From an uncultured Actinomycetes bacterium (GTDB taxonomy: Bacteria > Actinomycetota > Actinomycetes > Nanopelagicales > Nanopelagicaceae): a stretch of 13,792 bases of DNA. The position numbers were made by a program, and so were the translations under genes. The stretch's first letter is position 1; every line of letters begins with the position of its first letter. The notes under the pieces are model-generated. The model worked only from the letters and a program-made list of their open reading frames with translations, had not been told where the DNA came from and made no database searches. The stretch is from assembly GCA_903921405.1 (NCBI GenBank), contig CAIXPV010000191.1, forward strand, positions 1 through 13,792, in the 5' to 3' direction. Below, one piece after another: positions 1 through 7,404 of this stretch.

Positions 1-720
1 GACCGCAGTTATTCTGAACGAACAAAACTTGTTGGAAAGTATCAATTAGGTGGTGTTGCGCTCTGGACACTTGGAATGGAAGATCCAACAGCAACAACTG
101 CCATGCGCACTGTTGCACTCGATACTGCGCCGGAAACTGTTGTCAGCACTGCAATTCTTGAAGGCGCTGCAGAGGGTCGAATCAATTATGGTGAAATCTT
201 TACTCTCAAGGGCCAGATAACACTAAAAGATGGAACTCCCATTGCAGGTTTGAACGTTCATGTACAAATCAGGCGGACTAATCAAAGTGCATGGTCTGTA
301 TTTACCGAATCGATAACAGATGCTGCAGGCATAGTGTTGGTCCCAATCACTCTAGGAACTAGTGCCTCTTTCCAGCTGATAACAGATGGTACGTGGGAGC
401 GCTCGGATTCAGTGAGTACTGAAGTTGCAGTTACGGTTGCGCCCAAACTACTTATCAAAGCTCCCACAAGTGCTGTGCATGGCGGCTCAGTACTTATCAG
501 CGGAAAACTGTTTCCCTTAATCGCAGGGCAAAAAGTGCAACTGCAGAAATTCACTGCCGGGAAGTGGCAAAATATAGGTAAAGAAAGCGTGACAGATTCA
601 AATGGAGAGTTCACGCTTTCAACGATTGAAGCTAAGAGAGGAGTCATCACAGTGCGAGTGTTCGGTCTTGTTGGCTCCGAATCAATTCTTTCGTCAGAGC
701 GTTCAATAGTGGTGCGTTAA
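1..720 (+). CDS. GH18-type glycosidase, 3' part, with Ig-like C-terminal domains
   Basis: The reading frame is open from base 1, so this is the C-terminal 239 residues of a gene that begins before the window; the in-frame ATG at 76 is internal. Fragment residues 5-28 resemble the last strand of a family 18 TIM barrel: a lysine-rich helix, then GGVALWTLG followed by EDP, with the Trp that usually lines the GH18 substrate pocket. Residues about 47-149 and 150-239 form two Thr/Val/Gly-rich beta-sandwich (bacterial Ig-like) modules with no further catalytic motif. Family knowledge suggests a secreted enzyme acting on GlcNAc polymers such as chitin or peptidoglycan; the signal peptide and the DxxDxDxE active site would lie outside the window. 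The stop is 2 nt before clpS. Substrate unknown; the GH18 call rests on a short segment. Confidence 0.72.
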   Translation, partial: DRSYSERTKLVGKYQLGGVALWTLGMEDPTATTAMRTVALDTAPETVVSTAILEGAAEGRINYGEIFTLKGQITLKDGTPIAGLNVHVQIRRTNQSAWSVFTESITDAAGIVLVPITLGTSASFQLITDGTWERSDSVSTEVAVTVAPKLLIKAPTSAVHGGSVLISGKLFPLIAGQKVQLQKFTAGKWQNIGKESVTDSNGEFTLSTIEAKRGVITVRVFGLVGSESILSSERSIVVR

Positions 721-722
721 CC

Positions 723-1019
723 ATGGTCAAGCTCGATGACAAGATAGATGAAGCAATACAGGAGATTTTCAGAAGTGATAGACCCTGGATAACAATTGTG
801 TGGGATGACCCAGTCAATCTTATGAGCTATGTAACCTACGTATTAATGGAGCTTTTTGGCTTTACTAAAGAAAAAGCACACGAGCTAATGATGAAAGTTC
901 ACACTGAAGGCAAAGCCGTCGTTTCAAGCGGCAGCCGTGAAGAGATGGAACATGATGTTGCGCGTCTACACGAATACGGACTCTGGGCAACACTTCAACG
1001 TGAAGATCAAAATATATGA
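723..1019 (+). CDS. clpS: ClpS, adaptor for the Clp protease
   Basis: ClpS delivers N-degron substrates to the ClpA/ClpC unfoldase of the Clp protease in the cytoplasm. The 98-residue length fits the family. The core starts at W22 and shows the DDPVN segment (residues 28-32), equivalent to the NDD/P loop that binds the N-terminal residue. It continues with a helix containing MSYV, then the GFTKEKAHELMMKVHTEG stretch with the usual His (H60), and ends with the AxxLHxYGLxAT strand. The ATG lies 2 nt after the upstream stop with only a weak GGTG nearby, so translation may be coupled to the upstream gene. Its stop overlaps the next start (ATGA, 1016-1019). ClpS beside a DUF2017 gene and murI is a common actinobacterial arrangement. 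Confidence 0.95.
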   Translation: MVKLDDKIDEAIQEIFRSDRPWITIVWDDPVNLMSYVTYVLMELFGFTKEKAHELMMKVHTEGKAVVSSGSREEMEHDVARLHEYGLWATLQREDQNI

Positions 1020-1591
1020 GCCAAGAACCTGAAGAGCGCCAAACCGGTTTTAGACGCCATGGCGATAATGCATTTGTAGCAGATTTCTTGGCAGCCGAGA
1101 GTGAAGTCTTAGTGAATTTAGTTGAACAGATAATTGAACTACTGGGCGAACGAAAAGATCACCACAGTACCGATCCACTTGCTGCAATGGTTGGAATTAC
1201 CAGTCACGATTCACCGCCTGAAGATGAAGTTTTGCTTCGATTGTTACCCAATGCATATGCCGATCAAGTCGATGCATCTGAGTTTCGTAGATACACCGAA
1301 GCGACTTTGAGGGCAAAGAAAACTGCACATGCAATGTCTATGCGAATTGATTTAAAGAGTTCACCAGATGGAAGTGTTGAAGTCGATCATGAAGGAGCTA
1401 ATGCGTGGTTGGGTGCAATTAATGACATTCGCTTAGCGTTAGGCGTTCGATTAAGAGTTGAAGAAAAGAGCCATGAAGAGTTAGAGATTCTGGCACCTGA
1501 TGACCCACTGCGCGGTGTTTATGCCGTGTATAGCTGGCTAGGTTGGTTACAAGAGAGTTTGATTCTGGCATTGATGGACCAAGCTCTATAG
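1016..1591 (+). CDS. DUF2017 family protein
   Basis: This 191-residue cytoplasmic protein has no assigned function. It matches what I know of the actinobacterial DUF2017 family: an N-terminal helix rich in Glu and Leu (about 25-45), an FRRYTEATLRAKK segment near residues 90-102, the WLGAINDIRLALGVRL block near 131-146, and a C-terminal YSWLGWLQESL helix. No signal peptide or membrane segment is visible. Its start overlaps the clpS stop by 4 nt, so the two are almost certainly co-translated. The persistent pairing with clpS suggests a role linked to Clp proteolysis, but that is inference from context only. Confidence 0.88.
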   Translation: MSQEPEERQTGFRRHGDNAFVADFLAAESEVLVNLVEQIIELLGERKDHHSTDPLAAMVGITSHDSPPEDEVLLRLLPNAYADQVDASEFRRYTEATLRAKKTAHAMSMRIDLKSSPDGSVEVDHEGANAWLGAINDIRLALGVRLRVEEKSHEELEILAPDDPLRGVYAVYSWLGWLQESLILALMDQAL

Positions 1592-1608
1592 ATAGGTATA
1601 TCGCAGGG

Positions 1609-1614
1609 TAGGCT
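1609..1614 (+). promoter_or_regulatory. Putative -10 hexamer for leaderless murI
   Basis: TAGGCT fits the actinobacterial TAnnnT -10 pattern and ends 7 nt before the GTG of murI, which would place transcription initiation at or next to the start codon. No convincing -35 element is visible. An AGGGTAGG stretch (1606-1612) could instead act as a poor ribosome-binding site, so the leaderless reading is likely but not certain. Confidence 0.5.
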
Positions 1615-1621
1615 TAGCGCC

Positions 1622-2419
1622 GTGAGTGATGCCCCAATTGGAATATTTGATTCAGGTGTAGGTGGGCTGACCGTTGCCAGATCGATTCTGGATCAACTTC
1701 CTAATGAATCCACGCTCTACATAGGCGACACAGCTCGTGGACCTTATGGACCACGACCACTGGCTGAGGTACGTGAATTTGCTTTAGAGTCACTGGATTT
1801 TCTAGTTGAACAAGGCGTAAAAGCGCTTGTGATCGCCTGTAATACCGCAAGTGCTGCAATGTTGCGCGATGCGCGTGAGCGTTACTCAGTACCAGTCATT
1901 GAAGTTATTCAACCTGCTGTTCGCCGCGCGGTATCTGCAACTCGTACCGGCAATATCGGCGTCATCGGTACCCGTGCAACAATCGATTCAGCTGCTTACT
2001 TAGATGCATTTGCCGCCGCACCTCAACTTCATATTACATCGATTGCCTGCCCGCTATTCGTTGAGTTTGTAGAACGCGGTGAAACATCTGGACCAGAAAT
2101 TACGAAGATCGCACGCGACTATTTAGCACCAATAATGGCAAACAACGTGGACACATTAGTTTTAGGGTGTACTCATTACCCGCTCCTAACCGGTGTGATC
2201 TCATATGTGATGGGTGAAGGTGTCACGCTTGTTTCAAGTGCTGAAGAAACTGCGAAGGATTTATATCGCACTTTGGTCGAGACTAATCAGCTTCGGGCTC
2301 AACAAGCTTTGCCCCCAACTCATACATTCTTAGCAACTGGTGACGCCAAGGCCTTTGAAAGTTTGGCTCGCCGTTTTCTAGGTCCAGAAGTAACTCGAGT
2401 AGAGCATCAAGATCTCTAG
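1622..2419 (+). CDS. murI: Glutamate racemase
   Basis: MurI interconverts L- and D-glutamate, supplying D-Glu for peptidoglycan precursors in the cytoplasm. The 265-residue length is normal. All hallmark sites are present: DSGVGG with D10 near the N-terminus, GDTARGPYG at 35-43, the first catalytic Cys in CNTAS (C73), and the second in GCTHYP (C183, with H185). The chosen start is GTG at 1622, which places DSGVGG at the usual distance from the N-terminus and has a TAnnnT hexamer 7 nt upstream. The gene follows the DUF2017 gene by 30 nt and precedes rph by 32 nt, so it probably heads its own transcript running through rph and rdgB. Confidence 0.97.
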   Translation: MSDAPIGIFDSGVGGLTVARSILDQLPNESTLYIGDTARGPYGPRPLAEVREFALESLDFLVEQGVKALVIACNTASAAMLRDARERYSVPVIEVIQPAVRRAVSATRTGNIGVIGTRATIDSAAYLDAFAAAPQLHITSIACPLFVEFVERGETSGPEITKIARDYLAPIMANNVDTLVLGCTHYPLLTGVISYVMGEGVTLVSSAEETAKDLYRTLVETNQLRAQQALPPTHTFLATGDAKAFESLARRFLGPEVTRVEHQDL

Positions 2420-2451
2420 AAATAAATTAACTAGGCAATTAGGAGCACTAC

Positions 2452-3177
2452 ATGGAACGCAATGATGGGCGAAAAGTTAATGACCTGCGCGACATTAAAT
2501 TCACTCGCGGCTGGCTAGATCATGCCGAAGGCTCAGTTCTAGTTGAGTTCGGCAAGACACGCGTATTGTGCGTTGCATCATTTTCACCGGGAGTTCCTCG
2601 CTGGTTAAAAGATAGTGGAACAGGTTGGGTTACATCAGAGTATGCAATGTTGCCTCGTGCCACTCATACCCGTTCTGATCGTGAAAGCGTTAAGGGAAAG
2701 CTAGGTGGCCGTACGCAAGAGATTTCACGCCTAGTTGGACGTTCACTGCGTGCAATCGTCAATACAAAAGAGCTTGGCGAAAATACAATTGTGATTGATT
2801 GCGATGTATTGCAAGCTGACGGTGGCACACGTACGGCTGCAATTACTGGCGCATACGTTGCATTAGCCGATGCAATCACTTGGGCCAAGAGCCAAGGACA
2901 TATTAAAGCAACAGCAAATCCACTCAGTGATTCAGTTGCAGCGGTCAGTGTTGGAATCATTGATGGAGTTCCGATGTTAGATCTTTGCTATGAAGAAGAT
3001 GTTCGTGCCGGAACCGATATGAATGTTGTTGTGGCCGGGGATTCTCGCTTCATTGAAGTTCAGGGAACCGCAGAAGGTGAACCCTTTGATCGCGACCTAT
3101 TGAATCAGCTTTTAGATCTTGCAGTAGCTGGATGTGCGGAGTTGAGAGCACTTCAAAAAGCCGTCCTAGCGAAGTAA
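2452..3177 (+). CDS. rph: Ribonuclease PH
   Basis: RNase PH is a phosphate-dependent 3'-5' exoribonuclease that trims tRNA 3' ends and works as a hexamer of dimers in the cytoplasm. The 241 residues carry the family signature in order: an N-terminal R-DGR, GWVTSEYAMLPRATHTR near residues 61-77, GRTQEISRLVGRSLRA near 86-101, and DCDVLQADGGTRTAAITGAY near 117-136 with the phosphate-binding RT. The ATG at 2452 is preceded by AGGAG (2441-2445) at 6 nt spacing, a clear Shine-Dalgarno. It lies between murI and rdgB, the usual actinobacterial neighbours. Confidence 0.97.
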   Translation: MERNDGRKVNDLRDIKFTRGWLDHAEGSVLVEFGKTRVLCVASFSPGVPRWLKDSGTGWVTSEYAMLPRATHTRSDRESVKGKLGGRTQEISRLVGRSLRAIVNTKELGENTIVIDCDVLQADGGTRTAAITGAYVALADAITWAKSQGHIKATANPLSDSVAAVSVGIIDGVPMLDLCYEEDVRAGTDMNVVVAGDSRFIEVQGTAEGEPFDRDLLNQLLDLAVAGCAELRALQKAVLAK

Positions 3178-3195
3178 TCGTTAGAGCTTTTATTT

Positions 3196-3813
3196 ATGTC
3201 ACACTCATTAGTTCTTGCAACGCGTAATCAGGGAAAAATTGTCGAGTTTCGTAGAATTCTCGAGAGTTTAGCGCCGGGACACATTGAACTAATCGGCCTT
3301 GATAAATTTCCAGATTTAGAAGATGTTGAGGAAACTGGACATACATTTGAAGAAAACGCACTTCTGAAGGCTAGATACACCGCAGCAATGACAGGCTTGC
3401 CATCGATTTCTGATGATTCAGGTTTGTGTGTTGACGCACTAGATGGAGCACCTGGAATTCTTTCGGCTCGCTGGGCAGGTGAACACGGCAAAGATGTAGC
3501 TAACCTAGAAAAACTCTTGAGTCAGCTACGGGATATTCCCGACGAAAAACGAAGCGCACACTTCACCTGCGTAGCCGCACTAGTCATGCCAGATGGCCGC
3601 GAAGTCGTTGCAGAGGGGCTTTTTCATGGCCGAATTCTGCATGCGCCAATTGGGGATCAGGGCTTTGGATATGACCCCATATTTGCACCGCTTGGAATGT
3701 CTATTTCATCGGCTCAAATGAGTGCAGAGGAAAAGGATGCTGTGAGCCATCGAGGAAAATCGCTGCGCTCTTTAGCACCGCAAGTCATACAAATGCTGGA
3801 AGGCCTGGGGTAG
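3196..3813 (+). CDS. rdgB: XTP/dITP diphosphatase (RdgB/HAM1)
   Basis: This enzyme hydrolyses non-canonical purine triphosphates (XTP, dITP, ITP) to monophosphate and pyrophosphate, keeping them out of DNA and RNA. The 205-residue protein shows the family motifs: the N-terminal LATRNQGKIVEF substrate loop (K14), TFEENALLKAR, ISDDSGL with the catalytic Asp pair at 73-74, GAPGILSARWAG, FGYDPIF and the C-terminal SHRGKSLRSL. The start is 18 nt after the rph stop, with only a weak purine stretch (AGAG) upstream, so it probably depends on read-through from rph. The next gene begins 55 nt downstream. Confidence 0.96.
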   Translation: MSHSLVLATRNQGKIVEFRRILESLAPGHIELIGLDKFPDLEDVEETGHTFEENALLKARYTAAMTGLPSISDDSGLCVDALDGAPGILSARWAGEHGKDVANLEKLLSQLRDIPDEKRSAHFTCVAALVMPDGREVVAEGLFHGRILHAPIGDQGFGYDPIFAPLGMSISSAQMSAEEKDAVSHRGKSLRSLAPQVIQMLEGLG

Positions 3814-3826
3814 CCTTGTCCTATCG

Positions 3827-3846
3827 ACGTGCGTTACTTACGTGCG
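3827..3846 (+). repeat. Short direct repeat ACGTGCG upstream of the Lys-rich gene
   Basis: ACGTGCG occurs at 3827-3833 and again at 3840-3846, a 13-bp period, in the 55-nt gap between rdgB and the Lys-rich gene. The second copy runs into the palindrome GTGCGCAC (3843-3850). This could be a protein-binding site, but no clear promoter accompanies it. Confidence 0.3.
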
Positions 3847-3868
3847 CACCGCTATCCAAGGAGTAATT

Positions 3869-4747
3869 GTGGCCGCAAAGAAGAAGACCGCAGCAAAGAA
3901 GGTCGCCAAGAAGGCACCTGTAAAGCGCACAGTTAAGAAGGTCGCCAAGAAGAGTGCGGCTAAGAAAACTGTTGCTAAAAAGAAGGTCGCCAAGAAGGCC
4001 GTTGCTAAGCGCGCAGTAAAAAAGAGCGCGACTAAGAAGAGCTCAGCTAAAAAGGCTGTTGCTAAGAAATCAACTGCTAAGAAAGCTGCAGTTAAGAAGA
4101 AGGTCGCCAAGAAGGCACCTGCAAAGCGCGTTGCAAAGAAGGTTGCTAAGAAGGCACCTGCAAAGCGCGTTGCAAAGAAGGTTGCCCCTATAAAAGTTTC
4201 AGCACCTGTAGCACCAGTTGCACCAGTTGTTTCTGCTAAGCCAGTTATTGCTGCTAAGCCAGCTGCAGCCCCTAAGCAATCAGCTTCAGGACGCGTAATG
4301 TTTTTAGTTATAGCAGGAATCGTTATTCTGGCTGCAATAGTGTGGTCAAAGTCTGGCTCTGAAAGCGATAATGCAGCACCTGCGCCATCAATGTCGCAAT
4401 CTGCAGAGCCAACCGAATCTGCATCAGCTACACCAACAGAGACAACAGCCGCGGTTGCTGCAGTTGAAGCACCGTCAAAGTTTGTTGCACTCAAGAGCAC
4501 AGATGGATTAAAGCTTCGCTGGGTTGCACCAACTGCCATAGATGGCTTGACTGGATACAACGTAGAGATTCGTGCAAATGGAGCTGGCGATTGGACAACA
4601 ATTGCCACTGTTCCAGCTGATCAACTCTCTCAGAATGTCACTAAGAACTCAGATACTGGGTGGACTCAGTTCCGTGTTTCATCTGTTTACTCAGATGGTC
4701 AAAGCGCATCCGCAACAGTCTTTGGAATCCCGGGTGAGTTTAAGTAA
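3869..4747 (+). CDS. Membrane protein with histone-like Lys/Ala tail and FN3 domain
   Basis: I prefer GTG at 3869 (292 residues) over the GTG at 3842, because AAGGAG (3858-3863) sits 5 nt before it and the Lys-rich sequence then begins at residue 2. Residues 2 to about 110 are almost wholly Lys, Ala, Val, Thr and Arg in KKxxAKK-type repeats like bacterial H1-type DNA-binding tails. A Pro/Ala/Val linker follows, then one hydrophobic helix (about 143-161) flanked by basic residues, then a Ser/Thr/Glu-rich spacer and a fibronectin type III-like domain (about 201-288: LKLRWVAP, TGYNVEIR, TQFRVSSVYSDG). By the positive-inside rule the basic tail is cytoplasmic and the FN3 domain outside. This suggests, as inference, an anchor between nucleoid or other polyanions and the membrane. 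It ends just before a strong terminator. I do not recognise a named family for the whole architecture. Confidence 0.85.
   Translation: MAAKKKTAAKKVAKKAPVKRTVKKVAKKSAAKKTVAKKKVAKKAVAKRAVKKSATKKSSAKKAVAKKSTAKKAAVKKKVAKKAPAKRVAKKVAKKAPAKRVAKKVAPIKVSAPVAPVAPVVSAKPVIAAKPAAAPKQSASGRVMFLVIAGIVILAAIVWSKSGSESDNAAPAPSMSQSAEPTESASATPTETTAAVAAVEAPSKFVALKSTDGLKLRWVAPTAIDGLTGYNVEIRANGAGDWTTIATVPADQLSQNVTKNSDTGWTQFRVSSVYSDGQSASATVFGIPGEFK
4109..4185 (+). repeat. Tandem 39-bp repeat inside the Lys-rich coding region
   Basis: Two copies identical over 38 bp lie at 4109-4146 and 4148-4185, offset by 39 bp (13 codons), each encoding KKAPAKRVAKKVA. Related shorter units, such as AAGGTCGCCAAGAAG, recur earlier in the gene. 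The identity of synonymous positions points to recent in-frame duplication. Confidence 0.85.
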
Positions 4748-4756
4748 AGTTTTATG

Positions 4757-4796
4757 AAATAAACCCTCACGATTTTCGTGGGGGTTTATTTTTTTA
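4757..4796. terminator. Rho-independent terminator between convergent genes
   Basis: A 15-bp stem (arms 4757-4771 and 4777-4791, one T-G wobble, loop of 5 nt) merges into a run of T ending at 4795. It follows the Lys-rich gene stop by 9 nt and lies 8 nt beyond the minus-strand acyltransferase stop, so it can end both transcripts, though the T-run is much better on the plus strand. Confidence 0.92.
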
Positions 4797-4803
4797 TTGC
4801 CAA

Positions 4804-6555
4804 CTAAAGATTAATTGAAATTGCATCCACATAAGCGCGAACACCCGCCGGTACTAAGTGGACACCGTCAGGTGCAAAGAACTCAGGATGGCCAAGGGAG
4901 ATTGCCGCCCAGTCCACCATGACTGCCCCATATTGAAGGCAGTATTTAGCGATTAGAGCATTGTTTTCATCGCGCCAACCGCGTGGCACGGCTGTATTAA
5001 CCACAATGATACGTGGCTGATCTTTGACTTCTTCAAAGATCGAGACAACTTGCGCCTCGGTCAATTTATTATTGTTTCCTAAGTCAAAAATTACTGTTGC
5101 CCCAGCCATATTCAATTTGTCGTGAGTCATCACATCTATGAGTTCAGGGGCCTGACGCCCAACACGGGCGTTAATAAGCGAAATGTGCTGGCGTACATCT
5201 AACTCATGTCGAATTCCTAGGATCACCGAATCTCCCGTAACCCATAGTCCGGGAGTATCGGTTGGCGAATCAACTTGGGGCGACATTTCGATAGGTTGGT
5301 TGATTTCGGCTTTTACCAACGACATTTCACGATCACTTTGATTAATTGCATGAACACTGATTGTGCTCAGAGCAATTACGGTAATAGTTAATGAAATCGC
5401 CAGAATTGATTTCTGCCGTAACTGAACTTTCTTAGTCCGATACTTCATTCCCTTAAACCAATATTCAACCAAACCGCTTCGAATTGGAAGCTCCACTAGT
5501 CGAAGTGAAATATCGGCAAGAGCAAAGACAATGAGAATTCTTAGCGCAAACAAGGCCCACGTCGAACCTTCAAGATCAACACTTGGTCGAGTTACTTGAA
5601 ATACCACCCAGTGCCATAAGTAGATTGCATAAGAACGCTCTCCGATCCAGACCATAACCTTGCTGCTCAGTATTGGCGCAAAGCGAGAAGCAGGATGCAC
5701 AATTGAAGTGATGATTGCGCACCCAAATATTCCAGCAAGAGGAAAAGCAAGTTTGTACAGTGTTGGATCGTTTTCATTTATAAAGAGGAAGGTGGCGATC
5801 ATTCCTATAAAGCCAAAGATTCCGATACCATCAATAAAATCTTGGGCTCGTTGGTTCACACTCTCTTTAAGGTTTTGCGGAATCCAACTGACGGCTAAAG
5901 CTGCGCCTAGAAAAAGACCGATGCTATGTGTATCGGTGCCGAAGTACACGTGACTAATTTGCGAAGCACTTGCGGCATCGACTTGAAAAGAGACAACCAG
6001 CAAGGCAATTCCTGATACTGCAGCAATGAAAAGTGCGGCCCCTGGAATTCTATTTTTGCCAAAATAGCGAAGCACTAAGAGCAGGATCAAAGGCCACACT
6101 AGATAGAACTGAGCTTCTACCCCTAGTGACCATGTGTGTTGCAGAAGCGGTGGCCTGGCGATGGAATCAAAGTAGTCGGTATGTCGAAAGACGAGCCACC
6201 AGTTCATTCCGCCAAAGAGGGCAAATGGTGAGTCAGTGACAAAACGACGCATCGTCTCTGGTGCCCAGATTCCGATATAAATACTGGTTGCGATGATCAT
6301 GAAGGCAAGCGGGGGAATTAAGCGACGGATTCGAGCCTTATAAAAAGCTCGAAGATCTAATCCACCGCTGCGCGCGATTGAATCCAGAAGCAATCGGGTA
6401 ATTACATACCCTGAAATCACAAAGAAGAGATCAACTCCGAGAAAACCACCAGGAATCCATGAGAAGCCCAAGTGGTAGAGCATCACGGCCACTACTGCAA
6501 CTGCACGCAAGCCATCGATGGCAGGGATGTATCGGATTCCGCGGGCAGTGGCCAT
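4804..6555 (-). CDS. AT3-family membrane acyltransferase with C-terminal SGNH domain (OatA-like)
   Basis: The 583-residue protein has the two-part layout of OatA-type O-acyltransferases. Residues about 7-360 form the multi-spanning AT3 domain: IPAIDGLRAVAVVAVMLYH with the key Arg/His pair (R17, H28), GVDLFFVISGYVIT, FYKARIRRLIPP and QHTWSLGVEAQFYLVWP. After another hydrophobic segment near 385-405 comes an extracellular SGNH esterase-like domain with GDS (S443), GNN (493-495) and DGVH (D563, H566), the expected catalytic set. Family knowledge: acyl groups cross the membrane and are placed on peptidoglycan or another surface glycan; the acceptor here is unknown. The start lies 7 nt after the coiled-coil gene's stop, with no clear ribosome-binding site, suggesting co-transcription and coupled translation. 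Confidence 0.9.
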   Translation of the reverse strand: MATARGIRYIPAIDGLRAVAVVAVMLYHLGFSWIPGGFLGVDLFFVISGYVITRLLLDSIARSGGLDLRAFYKARIRRLIPPLAFMIIATSIYIGIWAPETMRRFVTDSPFALFGGMNWWLVFRHTDYFDSIARPPLLQHTWSLGVEAQFYLVWPLILLLVLRYFGKNRIPGAALFIAAVSGIALLVVSFQVDAASASQISHVYFGTDTHSIGLFLGAALAVSWIPQNLKESVNQRAQDFIDGIGIFGFIGMIATFLFINENDPTLYKLAFPLAGIFGCAIITSIVHPASRFAPILSSKVMVWIGERSYAIYLWHWVVFQVTRPSVDLEGSTWALFALRILIVFALADISLRLVELPIRSGLVEYWFKGMKYRTKKVQLRQKSILAISLTITVIALSTISVHAINQSDREMSLVKAEINQPIEMSPQVDSPTDTPGLWVTGDSVILGIRHELDVRQHISLINARVGRQAPELIDVMTHDKLNMAGATVIFDLGNNNKLTEAQVVSIFEEVKDQPRIIVVNTAVPRGWRDENNALIAKYCLQYGAVMVDWAAISLGHPEFFAPDGVHLVPAGVRAYVDAISINL

Positions 6556-6562
6556 GCATTAA

Positions 6563-7384
6563 CTACTTAGGTCGTGAAGATTTCTTTGCAACTGCTTTCT
6601 TGGCGACGGCTTTTTTAACCGGCTTCTTCACTGATTTCTTAGGAGCGCTAATAGCAACTTTGGTCCGCTCACTTGAAACTTTGATTGGTCCGGAATCAAT
6701 AATCGTGTCATCGGGATTTAGGTTTTCAACAACGCTCTTTTGCAGTTCGGCAAGGCGAGTAAATGCTGAATCGAGGCGAGACCTTGATTGACGAATCGCA
6801 CCCTCGGCGGCATCTAATGACTGGGTCTGTATTTTATATAAACGTTCGGCTTCACCCATCACGCCATTTAACCATTGGCGATAATTTGATACTTCGGCAG
6901 TGGCTTCACCAACGATACGTTCGCCTTCGCGGCGTGCCTGCAGTGCAAGTGATGCCGCTTCACGCTTCTTGGATTCGATAAGTGCTTCTGCTTCGGCTTC
7001 AGCTTGGGCTACTAGTTGTCCCGCTTCTTCTTCAGCAGTTTGTATATATTTACGACCACGCGACTCAGCTCCAGATAAAATTGATCGAGCTTTGGAATCT
7101 GCCGCATCAATTTCTTCCTTAGTAATACGGTTGGTTTCTGCAACCAAGCGCGAGGAAATCGAATGTGCCTTGCTCTCACGAGCTTGGGCCGACTTAATCA
7201 TGGCCATGGCAGTCTCAGTTGCTAAAATTTCAAACTCTTCTTTAGTTAAACCGGTAATGTCACGGCGAGAACGTAAGTCTGCAAGTTGTGATTCAAGCTC
7301 GCGAATTCGATCAACCGACGACGGTGCATTCGGCTCATCACCTTTAAATCCGACCCAGTTAAGGAAGGAGTTCTTTTCAGCCAT
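6563..7384 (-). CDS. Coiled-coil protein with Lys-rich tail (DivIVA/SepIVA-like, tentative)
   Basis: I chose ATG at 7384 (273 residues) because GAGGT (7394-7390) precedes it by 5 nt; the in-frame GTG at 7396 overlaps that site. After a short FLNWVGFKGD N-terminus, residues about 25-225 are a near-continuous charged, Ala/Glu/Arg-rich helix of coiled-coil type, including TAEEEAGQLVAQAEAEAEAL. It resembles actinobacterial cytoskeletal proteins of the DivIVA/SepIVA/FilP type, but I see no decisive DivIVA N-terminal motif. The last 27 residues are very basic with KKAVAKKAVAKK, matching the tail repeats of the membrane FN3 protein encoded at 3869-4747. No membrane segment or signal peptide is visible. 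It sits 49 nt after the hemolysin III-type gene and 7 nt before the acyltransferase, so a role in placing envelope enzymes is possible. Confidence 0.75.
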   Translation of the reverse strand: MAEKNSFLNWVGFKGDEPNAPSSVDRIRELESQLADLRSRRDITGLTKEEFEILATETAMAMIKSAQARESKAHSISSRLVAETNRITKEEIDAADSKARSILSGAESRGRKYIQTAEEEAGQLVAQAEAEAEALIESKKREAASLALQARREGERIVGEATAEVSNYRQWLNGVMGEAERLYKIQTQSLDAAEGAIRQSRSRLDSAFTRLAELQKSVVENLNPDDTIIDSGPIKVSSERTKVAISAPKKSVKKPVKKAVAKKAVAKKSSRPK

Positions 7385-7404
7385 TACGCACCTCACTAAT
7401 CGCG

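Noticed and set aside
3842..3868. GTG at 3842 as start of the Lys-rich protein
   Set aside because: The AAGGAG ribosome-binding site (3858-3863) would be inside the gene; GTG at 3869 is 5 nt after it.
3838..4608. Long minus-strand open frame of 256 codons opposite the Lys-rich gene, looking like an Ala/Phe/Leu membrane protein
   Set aside because: It is the mirror of the Lys/Ala repeats (AAG and GCN codons read in reverse give CTT and NGC). The plus frame has a ribosome-binding site, sensible domains and a terminator.
7385..7396. GTG at 7396 as start of the coiled-coil protein
   Set aside because: It overlaps the GAGGT ribosome-binding site that is well placed for the ATG at 7384.
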